Below are positions 54,650-64,000 of a DNA stretch of 64,000 nt, one piece after another. Positions within the stretch are counted from its first letter, which is position 1, and each line of letters begins with the position of its first letter. The notes below the pieces were generated by a model, which did not search any database, was not told the DNA's origin, and saw nothing but the letters and a program-made list of their open reading frames with translations. The position numbers were made by a program, and so were the translations under genes. The stretch spans positions 4,071 through 68,070 of the forward strand of contig CH003198.1 of NCBI GenBank assembly GCA_000149265.1. The letters are read 5' to 3'. This stretch comes from Ciona savignyi (lineage: Eukaryota > Chordata > Ascidiacea > Phlebobranchia > Cionidae).

Positions 54650-57600
54650 ATGCCCACTGATTCGGAATATGGCGAAGACATCCGGTTATTGGACGACCTC
54701 ACCAGGTTAAAGTTGAGACTTATCGATAAAGTGAGTGATGACGTGTATTGGGGATTTTCAAATAAATCTGAAAATTTTCAATTTTTTCGAATTCAAAATA
54801 TTTTTTCTAAACTTCCATTTTTTTTCAAAATTCCCAAAATTTCGACATAGAAACTCCACAACACCCATCACCATTCCGCGAGACGACACCACCGACGCTC
54901 CTACTCGCCCGAGTATGTCTCCACACCCCTGATACTACCGGGTAAGCCCCCTTTATACTTTCGGTTGCCTGGGAAACCGGCGATTTCGGTTTATTGTCGA
55001 ACGTATGAGTGACAAGTACATGATTTCTAAAAATAGAACGGCGCCGTGACGTGTTCAACCGGAAAATTGACAAGCGGAACGAACTTCTGCAAAAGTTGTG
55101 GGTGAGATGTTAACTACTGTGTGCATGGCTTTGCATAACCCCATTTCAATGTAAACTATGGTCTGGACGACAAGCCCATAATGGGTTCGAAACTTAGTCC
55201 GCTATAAAATTATACAACAAGCTGAGAGACATTGTTTGTAAGTCATGCCTTGTCACGCTTTATATTTTTAACGAATTATTGTTTATTGCATCGGTGTTTA
55301 CAATCTGGTTAAAGGCAGGGTATATCATGGTGTAAAACAAGTAATGCTTAAAATATTTTCTTAGAAATGTTTTAAAATAATAATTCAAAGCAAGCCTATT
55401 GAACATTTGCGAATATATTGATTTTTATGTTAGAAAAATGCTAAGTCATGCGTAGTGGAAATGATGTCATTTCCCACAGGATACCATGAATTAGCAATTT
55501 TATGAACCCTCCCAGTACTATACACTGAATCATAACAGCTATTTTTAAGAACTCACTACACTTTTTATTCACACATGCGGTCCAACTGTATTCAAGTGTC
55601 ATCACATATCGTGTTAATGGAACACAGTAGTAATAATATTATTTAAATCTTTTGAAGAAATAGTTTAACAAAAACTAAAATAAAATGAATTTTCACACGC
55701 ATTGGTGCAAACAGGAGGAACTAGGACCGAATCAACGTCATTACCGCCACGCGAGGTCGCTGCCCCCGCTTTCCCCGAGACCGATGACGAGGCTGGAAGT
55801 TGTTGCGCCGTGGATGGAGGATCAGGCGTGGAATAAAACAGGGAACACTAAGAAGGGTGGGTTTGGCGGTTGCGTATGGGTTGTATGGCCAGCTTGGTGG
55901 GTTAGTACTTCACCTTTAGCCTGGGAGTTGCAGGATCGAAACTGGTCGCTAGCTAGTCGTTTGTGTCTTTGGGCAAGCCACCCAACAGACATTGCCTGAA
56001 CCCAGTGGATTAATAGGTTCTACCAAATTGAAGGAACGTATGTCTATCACACAACACACTGCAACAGCTCCGGTAACCCGACGATGGGCGCGAGGTAATC
56101 TGACGATTGCCCGTGTGGTAACGCTTCCTTACGTATTCGCGAGGATAACCATTGATATCATATCCATCCTAATGGCACATCCGACTTTGTTTCCCTTATT
56201 TCTTTGTTTATTGTACCGAGCCAAGTTTCGAACCGGCAATCGGATCGTCACTGATACCGTTTTGTTGTATATAATTCCGTATATAAATTGGGCGCTAACG
56301 ACCCGGCTACAATACCCTTCCTTCGTTCTAAGTTTTCTGTCGGTTAGCTCGAAGGGTAAAACAGTCGACTGTAGTGGGTCGACAGTTGATTGAATTGAAC
56401 CAGCTCTGGCGTCTTTTGGGCTTAGGTCCTTTGTAAAGGAACTTAGAAATAGTCTAATCCGTTTATGTATTGGTCAAAGTAAAACTAAAGGATTGTGTCG
56501 ATCATATAAACACCCGGCAATAGCCCGAAAACCCAATGATAAAAACGAGGTAATGTGACGACTAATCAAGTGATTTAAGGTCCACTAAGGTATTTTTCTG
56601 CCTTCTCTTTAGTGACACCTAACGACCGAGTTAAACAGAACGGTGGCTTAGTGCGTCGTATTTCAACAAAATGATCGTAGAATCGACACTGTTCAGTAGT
56701 TAGTCGGTTGCACCCTTGGGAAAACAAGTTTGTAAAGTGTGGGTTAAACTAAAACTAAAGGAACATCTGAATCAAACACAATACACTGTAATAACTCCGG
56801 TAACCTTAGGGTGGGCGCGAGGTTAATCTGATTTTGCCCGTGTGAAAACACTCATTAACGCATTCGCGAGGTAAACTGGCCGTTGCCCGTGTGATAACAC
56901 ACTCTATAAAGAACAAAACATGAATATCACATATCCTATTACAGAATGAAACAAAACTTGGTGACCAAGGAATGAGATTTATTATGCCTCGCCTGTTTTT
57001 ATTGCGTAATAACGCCTATTTATTTAACACCCTAGGTAACCATTGCCATTGTGTCTTAAACAATGAACGGTAGACAAATGTTATTTTAAAACTACGTAAC
57101 AGGAGGACATTATTACGCATCAACCACATGAATTGGAACTGATCAGTCAAACGTCACAAACATTGTTATACCACAAATTGTTTGGTCACAATACCAGCAG
57201 ATGACAAAATATTACAGAAAGTTATAGCATTCTTTGTTTATTTGTGATTAAAATAAGGGAACAAATACCGGACTGTTCAGTTGATGTTTAAACAAATCCA
57301 TTCAACCATTAATATAGTGTTTTCTAGTGTTCTTATATGGCGATATTCCAGTTCTTAAAAATAATTTACACCTCTTATTTACCATAAAGTCCTGCATACT
57401 TCTAAATATTTTCGAATAAATTTATCTGATGACATAAAACATTATTTTTTTTTCAAAAAACGGCAAAAGTATAGTAATTGGGGTATTACACAATGTTGAT
57501 AATTTTCACATTTATTTCGTTTTTAACGATTTATTTAAGTCCACTGGTTTAAGAGAATCATGATATTATAGTTTGTAATTGTGCTGAAATAAAAATCGAC

Positions 57601-59427
57601 CGCGCTAATTATTCGTCTAATTACGAGACAAACAATAAAATGTCTTTTGAAAAGACATAGCTGCGTTGAATTGCGACAAGGTTGGAAATAACCAACAATA
57701 CACCTGTCCGATAACATCGCTATGGTCGAATGGTTAGTGCGGATAAAGAATTATGAAAATAGACCAGATGCGGAACCTATCGAGAATTCGAAACTTGGCC
57801 TGGTTGAAAAAATAAAAATAAATCGCGTCGCTTATAAGCCCCAAATTATAAGGTTCAGCGGAGCTGATTGTCGAACCCATGCAATAATGACCTTGATATC
57901 CGGTAGACTTGATGGAGCTGATGTTGATACAAAACGCACAAATGCAGCAATGGATGATGACGCAGACACTGCAGAAGAGCCAAGCAGCAGTGGACGGGGA
58001 AACTGGGACCCACCATCATTATTACAATGGGGGGAAGCAGTTACCACCAATCAGGCGGTTGGTCGAATTACTTAGTATTTGTGTTCTCTAAAGAATTACT
58101 AAATCTGGATTGTAAAACTTTAGGTTGTTTGTTTTTTTGATTATCGGTAATTAAAAACTTAAGGTTGTAAGAAACTGTTTGGATTTTAGGTTTTCGTCTG
58201 TGTGCATTATAATATATAAAACATAAATGCTTTAAAGTTACTACGGATCAGGTACTTTTATGTTTGAGAAATATTAATTTCGCTCATTGACATTGTGAGT
58301 TTTTGGGAAGAACTAAAAAAAATCAATGAAATTAAGCTGGCAGTGAATGAACGATTCTCGACTATGAGCAGACATGGTCGATTCCATGTCGTTGAACCGA
58401 TGGAAATTTGTGCAGCAAAATACGTGAAGCCACCCTTACCTTCTACTAATGGAGCCTTTTCTATTTTCAAACGACCATAACAACCATTGCTTCACCACAG
58501 GGCGGACGCAGGTAACCAGTATCCCCAAGACTTCTTCAGCGAAGATACAAACGCTTCGAACGTTCGCGATGCTGGCACAGGAGGGCGCTCGAGAGATGTA
58601 AGTTCTTCAGCTGCGCAAATTGATCTTCTGTTGTGCGGTCGTGTGGCCGAATGGTTAACGCGACCGATAGATATACCGAATTATATATATATATATATAT
58701 ATATATACAAATGGAAGAATGGGTTCGAAACTTGACTTGATTAAAAAAAATGAATATCGGTCGTGTGACCATATGGTTAACGCAACCGATACTAATATAC
58801 CGACGTACATACAAAAAAGCTGGGCTTCGCAACTTCTAAACTAAGCCCGATAAAAAAAAACATCTTGATCGTTACATACTCGATATAAGTGAACTGTTTA
58901 ATTACGGACGCCGTATAGGTCATTTAACATCGATTACCTTGATGCAAAAATCCGAATTGTCAAAATGTTGAACCGACTTCATGTGACGCATTGTCACGGC
59001 CTTCATAATCTCGCGAATATTTGTGGTACTCCTATGACTGCCCGTGTGTTTGTATTGATGTGAACGGGTGTGTGTCCGAATGCTAAGCTGTGCTGATTCA
59101 TTTAAAGCACGTACTTTAAAAACTAGAGTCGAGCCCAACACTAGATCGAAACTTGCCTCATAAAAATATTATTTATGAACCATAGCTCTGCTTCTCAATT
59201 TGCTTAAGTGGCAGACTAAGTGACGAATTCTGAGTTTGTAAACTTTTAAAACTGCCCTAATGGTCATGAAATCAATACCTGACTTGGGTAAAAAGATAAT
59301 TGAAAAACTCAATCGCTGAAATTGTTTTATGTATAGAAAAATGAGATGAAAATATCTAATTGGATTTTTTTTATTTCAGAATACTCCACAGAAAGGAAAA
59401 AATCGAAGAAAGAAAAGAAGCCGATAG
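54650..59427 (+). CDS. DUF4587 family protein (C21orf58-like), 224 aa
   Basis: Family of unknown function, represented in humans by C21orf58. Seven exons: 54650-54730, 54851-54941, 55037-55101, 55715-55856, 57907-58057, 58501-58597, 59380-59427 (TAG), 675 nt in phase. The N-terminus has LLDDLTRLKLRLIDKKLH, like the family's leucine-rich start. An RRHHRRS-rich linker follows, then RPMTRLEVVAPWMEDQAW. The hallmark DLMELMLIQNAQMQQWMM lies at ~127-144, followed by HHHYYNGGKQLPPIRR and a basic end KGKNRRKKRSR. The exon 5 donor (CG-GTTGGT) is weak; reading on instead would add about ten residues to a stop at 58091. The TTTTTTCAG just 5' of the ATG may be an acceptor for a non-coding first exon or for spliced-leader addition. 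Confidence 0.72.
55140..55210 (+). mobile_element. SINE B 3' fragment
   Basis: ATGGGTTCGAAACTTAGTCC and a decayed head; in intron 3 of the DUF4587 gene. Confidence 0.45.
55878..56165 (+). mobile_element. SINE A, DUF4587 gene intron 4
   Basis: Sense copy from AGCTTGGTGGGTTAGTAC to the ATATCATATCC tail; the 3' portion resembles the variant at 8288-8446 (GTGTGGTAACGCTTCC), suggesting a subfamily. Confidence 0.85.
56196..56310 (-). mobile_element. SINE B, DUF4587 gene intron 4
   Basis: TACCGAGCCAAGTTTCGAACC at the low end and CGCTAACGACCCGGCTAC at the high end; antisense. Confidence 0.6.
56640..56945 (+). mobile_element. Old SINE A, DUF4587 gene intron 4
   Basis: GTGGCTTAGTGCGTCG, AATACACTGTAATAACTCCGG, GGTGGGCGCGAGGTTAATCTG and an ATATCACATATCC tail. 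The CCCGTGTG block is duplicated. Confidence 0.6.
57715..57822 (+). mobile_element. SINE B, DUF4587 gene intron 4
   Basis: ATGGTCGAATGGTTAGTGCGG head and ATTCGAAACTTGGCCTGG B-box end; sense; ends ~85 bases before exon 5. Confidence 0.6.
58635..58750 (+). mobile_element. SINE B with internal AT repeat, DUF4587 gene intron 6
   Basis: Close to consensus head (CGGTCGTGTGGCCGAATGG); a (TA)n run of ~22 bases separates the A and B boxes. Confidence 0.8.
58757..58860 (+). mobile_element. SINE B, tandem neighbour
   Basis: CGGTCGTGTGACCATATGG start directly after the A tail of the previous copy; same orientation; the B box is decayed. Confidence 0.7.
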
Positions 59428-59984
59428 ATAATAAAGACTAGATACTCATTTAAATATTGTACTAGTCTGCAACACATATTTCGAGATGTAATTACATTAT
59501 GACGTATTAATATCGTTCGCTTATTAACCTCACACCTTTGTTGACACATAATCGTTTTGCAACAATCCAGAGACGAAGTGCAGAATTATTTCTGGATTTC
59601 TGCAATTTTTGCACAAAAATCAAGGTGCCAATTGTGCATTATTATCCTCTGGCATAGAATATGTTTAGCGTTATGTAAAGTGATGTACTGTAAAATAGAT
59701 ATCGTAGCCCTTAATTCTGTCGTTCTAAAACATTGTCATTAATGCAAGAACATCGACGTTTAAATGTCATGAAAGCTTAACAGTTGAAGGTGGCACAATG
59801 GCATTGTGGTGTAACAAAGCGTCTTCAACGTCATGGGAAGCGTTCTGTCTCGCCGTCGCGCGCTTTCGGTGGGGGGCTGCAACACACGAAGTTCAGCTGT
59901 GCTCTCCCGGGACTTCACACGTCATAAACTTGCAGAACACAAGCATTGTTACGAAATAAACTACCTTTACAGCTGTATATGATG

Positions 59985-62900
59985 TCACACAGGCTTAAGA
60001 TCTTCCCGCTTGACGTATCCTTCCACGTTGGGGATTCTAGAATAAACATAATTGTTGTCCTGCACCTTAACCTCTGGCTTCACGACGACGATCTGAAAGC
60101 GTTTAACTTGTTTAGATCATGTGAAACAACATTTAAGTTTGATTGCCCGAATACATCGTGAAATAGAAACAACATACATTCCATCAATGTTGTATAGTGG
60201 AATATCTTAATTGTTAATTTATCCGGGAAAAATGTTTATTCATTTAGATATCAACTAGCCTTGAGTTCGATTGCGATAACCCAATGAAATAGACACAACG
60301 TACATTTCACCAAATCAAAGTTGTAAGTATTCATTAAAATCTCAATTCGAGTTTCTTGGATTCGATAATGTTTGAAATAATGTTCCACCTGATTTTTCTT
60401 CAGTGGTACTTCCTTGTTATTGATATCCATGAGGTGAGCGACGCGTAGACAGGAATAGACGACTTCGCCTGAGTTGAGTTTCATCGCGAAGTTTGAAGGG
60501 AAGAATCCGCTCTTGCCTTCGCGCGTTCCCTGTATGCATTGTGTATTATTAACGTCATAATTGCTGATATTATGACATCACTAACAATCCACCACGCTTC
60601 GTCGCGGTCGTCCGTGACGGAAATGATGTCACCGGGCCTGTAATATGATTGTGACGTTAGTTGATGTAACAAATGGATAGATGGGCAAACCTCAACAACA
60701 GTTTTTTTTCTTATTTTTTTACCGAGCCAAGTTTCGAACCATAGATGACTCGTCACCAGTACCGTTTTTTTGTATAATAGACGATACATGTATCGGTTGC
60801 GTTAACCATTCGGCCACACGACCGTACCTCAACAACAGGTCGTCCCTTTGTTGACCCTCGAATTTATGCAGCGCCACCATTGTGTAATCTCCACCGTCGT
60901 TTCTATCATTCTAAATAACAATTTGAGGTCATGGTACAGCAGTTTATTACGTAAAAGAGGGTAATGTTACCTGTTTTCTATTGTCAGGTCTTTCATCTGC
61001 AAAAAAAGTTAATGAAAGACTCAAAACTAAAAAAAATTGTTTAAATTTCCACAACGAAAAATGCATTGGTTTAGTAACGAATCGCAACCAGGTCGGTCGA
61101 AATCTCTGTCAAATTAATAAAATTGATTTTAATACAACTGGTATTACCTGAAATAGGCGTAAAGCCATCTGAGGAACAGTTCGATAATGCTTTTTCTTCG
61201 GACACTTGAGCGGCAGTATTATCAGATGTCGTTGTTGTTTTCTTGAATTTCGCAGCCACTGTTGGGCTATTGGAGATGGATTGCTTCCCGCAATCAGAAC
61301 CGGTTTGGGAGGAATTAGATTCGATTGATTGGTTTCGACTGAGTGAGCTTCCGGGCCCCGTGGTAGCTGAGGAAGAAATGCGATTACTCGATCTCATTTA
61401 AACACCAATCAACCATACGTACATGCTCGCAGGACTAATCCTTCTTTCAAGACTTGGTACACCGAATCAATCTTGGCTTCTGGGAATGTAGAAACATATT
61501 ATTTATAGAAACACATTATTTATACAGTTAAGCGGAATAATAAAAAAGCAAAGAACAAAAAAACAACTTTCAAGCCAACAACCAACACTCGTTAATTAAT
61601 CACTATCACACTTGTCTTACTGGGTGAACGTCGTTTCCCATTCCCTTTAACGATAAATGAAGTTCAAGAAAAAGTTATAACAAAGTATTGAAGGAAAATA
61701 CCTGGGCTTAAACATCCGTTCTCAGGGGTGGAACCTGAAGGAGAAAGTTGTCGACTGAAACTGAAGGAGCCGAGCTGAAAAAGGGTGAAATAAGCAAAGC
61801 AGGCTTTATAGTGGGTGAATGATTCCCGGGCGTTGTAAAGTCTTTATTGGAATATCAGGCGCTGATAATCGATTTGCCAGAGCTATAACAGTGCGTTACG
61901 TGTATCACAAAGGTGTTAATTATTTTTTAGAACCCAATAGCTTTCAGCGGACCCAAGCAATTTACATTTATCATATTGCCCAAGCACACACTCGAAAATC
62001 AAGTGACAGGTATTGATCCCAAAACCGTCAGGTTAATGGCAAGATACGAAGACTCATTAGTCTAAATTCCCATTTATAATTGTATTAATACATAATCTAC
62101 TTTTAGTTTCGAGAGTTTAACTAATATATACACACATTATAACCATTTTTTCAATACACAAATTTTTCAATACACAAAACACACTTTATATGCATTATTT
62201 CAATACACAAACATTCTTCCATTTTGTTGTTAATTAGACGCTGGTGGCGTTTTATTGAATTAAAATATAAATTTCTAAATAACAAGCTACTAAGTACCCT
62301 CTCTCTAGCCCTTCTCCATAATCTTGCTCCAGTTTTATTGGCAAGCACTGCCTCACTCTCTGTCCTTGGCATTGTAGTACTTCTATAACCTTCAAAGTTC
62401 TCATCTATTACGTCATTAGAAATGAAGTCATCGGCATATCTAAACACGTCATCGGGCGTGGAAGGTGTGGTACATCCACCGGATTTCGACGACGATGATG
62501 AAAACGTTGCCGAACGATCCCGCTGTCTCTGGTCCTCGCTCAAGCTTCTCGAATGCTTCTTAAAGAATTTCCTAAAGCTCCCGATCGATTTGTTTCTCGT
62601 CAGTTTCGATTTCTGTTCTTTATTCTCATCCTTCTGATTATCGGAACCCGGGCTTCCCCGATCCGCGGACATTTCTAAAGGCCTGGCCAGCACTTCCTCG
62701 ACGATTGTGTCTTCCATTGCCGCGATGCGATCTAATGATAGTTAAAACCGCGTCGTCCTATTCACAGGTCTAATTCCCCTGCGAGTCTGCTTTATCGATC
62801 GCACATCTAATGTATTAAGCAGGACGCAACTGTTATCGTTACGACTGCTTTGATCGTGATATATTTCAATTTCCGAAATGTTGCTGCTCCATGTATGGAT

Positions 62901-63770
62901 AATTTGTAGTATTACAAACCTTTCATAATGAATTATTCCTGTAAGTAAAAGCTTTTATCCCCCAAATCCGACCCTCAAGACAATCTACCTTGATCCGTTC
63001 AGATATCTATCTGATAATTTCAGTATTAAAATCATTGATCAACTCACTGGGCTCCCCTGGCATTCTTCAACTTGGTCTGTACAGGTCGCATGAAGATTGG
63101 CTTTGCATATTTTACAACGAAGACCTTGTCTTTGAAAACCTGCGAAAACAATTTTCTATTTTGTTCGGTATCGATTACACAGCAAATTTCACAGATGCAT
63201 AAAGTGTTAATAGAATTATATCTTTTGGAAAGCTTTTAATGCATCAAATTAATTAAAAGTAGACCAAATGGTCTGCGGGTTAATATAACTGCACAAACCA
63301 TAACTCAAATGAAACTAGATATACATGGATAGAAATTACTTGTGATTCAAATAATTTCAAATTAAAAACATTCAAACATTGTCAATTTGAAATCAAAATC
63401 AACAATTGTTCAGTGGCGAACAACTCAAAACCATTCGTTTTTAAATTAAAACAAGCCAAAATGGTGAAGCATTCAAAACGAAACAAATCACTTTGCAAGC
63501 TGCTGGTTTGAAACACAGCACATATAACCTTTATTAACCTAGAGGTCCTGTTGTAAATTCCTTTGTGGTAGCATCTAGAATTTGTTGAATATAATGAAGT
63601 TATGATGTCACAGAGGGTATTGAAACGTAATAGAGATCACTCACCTACTAACAACCGATGACAAACGTCACAAAACGTTGCTTTTTTAAAATTGTGATTG
63701 CAGAAAATGTGTCCGTTGACTATTGTGTCAGGAATCGACTTGGGAGTGTTTCGGGTGGATTTTCCACAAA
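59985..63770 (-). CDS. STAC: STAC-family adaptor (C1 zinc finger + two SH3-like domains), 5' end beyond the window
   Basis: STAC proteins bind voltage-gated Ca channels. Minus-strand exons: 63645-63770, 63048-63139, 62298-62731, 61735-61774, 61423-61479, 61148-61366, 60971-60996, 60828-60910, 60586-60637, 60389-60529, 59985-60092 (TGA). The first two give a C1 domain, HIFCNHNFKKATFCDVCHRL then GLRCKICKANLHATC. A Ser-rich linker has SIGSFRKFFKKHSRSLSED and KIDSVYQVLKEG (STAC2: KVDPVYETLRYG). SH3-1 reads YTMVALHKFEGQQRDDLL, RPGDIISVTDD, DEAWWI, GKSGFFPSNF. A second SH3-like module ends in GYVKREDLKPV. Phases agree except between 63048-63139 (phase 0) and 62298-62731, which needs phase 1: an unseen exon, or a separate start at the ATG at 62717. 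A SINE sits on the donor of 60828-60910. Confidence 0.8.
60702..60825 (-). mobile_element. SINE B inserted at a STAC splice donor, 13-bp target-site duplication
   Basis: Sense to the gene: head ACGGTCGTGTGGCCGAATGG at 60825, A-rich tail at 60702. Flanked by ACCTCAACAACAG at 60689-60701 and 60826-60838. In the gene's direction the duplicated block is CTGTTGTTGAGGT, which contains the exon end and the GT of the intron. Confidence 0.9.
61850..62045 (-). mobile_element. Very decayed SINE A
   Basis: Order of weak matches (AGAGCTATAACAGTGCGTTAC, TTAGAACCCAATAG, ATTGCCCAAGCACACAC) fits a reversed family A element in a STAC intron. Confidence 0.4.
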
Positions 63771-64000
63771 CTGCGATGTTGCAAATTAGGACAAATATAT
63801 ATAGGACGCAAGAGAGGAAAAGTGGACAGTAGAAGTTGGTGTGAGTGCTAGGTATAAAGTGAGGGTGGTAGTTAATTGCTTTTGTTATGCAAAGTTGTTA
63901 AATTCTTTCATATTTGTGTTTCCCCAGAAATTAATAGGGAAGCAGTAGTATTTATAGACAAACATTAAGCAACATCGCTATAATGTGATCCATCAAAGTA

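Overview
The window looks like nuclear DNA of an ascidian tunicate, most likely Ciona. It is AT-rich, with small exons, short introns full of tRNA-derived SINEs, and chordate-type genes: a TSP1-LDLa-MACPF-EGF complement C6-like gene, a TEX14 kinase-like gene, TMEM128, fringe, an IL-17 cytokine, a DUF4587 (C21orf58-like) gene and a STAC-family adaptor. Exon models were built by hand from GT-AG junctions, open phases and family motifs. Phases close without conflict in every gene except one STAC junction. The species name is an inference.

Layout. 1-4.7 kb: 5' part of a TEX14-like gene on the minus strand; a 21-bp minisatellite lies exactly on one of its splice donors. 6.2-6.6 kb: an inverted GGGGTTCAGTTGTAA minisatellite. 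6.98-12.36 kb (+): an 11-exon C6-like complement gene with a TATA box and a poly(A) signal. 12.7-15.3 kb (-): TMEM128, tail-to-tail with it. 17.3-18.3 kb (-) and 36.1-37.0 kb (+): two nearly identical single-exon fringe genes in inverted orientation. Between them is an 18-kb repeat island built from a head + ~335-bp tandem units + hairpin-tail element and a Ty3/Gypsy fossil. 39.3-46.3 kb (+): a seven-exon coiled-coil gene whose third intron holds a 2.9-kb transposon with ~560-bp terminal inverted repeats. 46.4-51.6 kb: repeat-rich intergenic DNA. 51.7-52.9 kb (-): IL-17. 54.65-59.43 kb (+): DUF4587 gene. 59.99-63.77 kb (-): STAC-like adaptor, running off the right edge.

The genes do not form a pathway. 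Complement and IL-17 are both innate-immune and secreted; fringe modifies Notch in the Golgi; STAC proteins are cytosolic Ca-channel adaptors; TEX14 is a germ-cell intercellular-bridge protein. The strongest oddities are at splice sites: a minisatellite that repeats a splice donor about 26 times in TEX14, a SINE whose target-site duplication copied a STAC splice donor, and sense-oriented SINE tails sitting just upstream of several acceptors.
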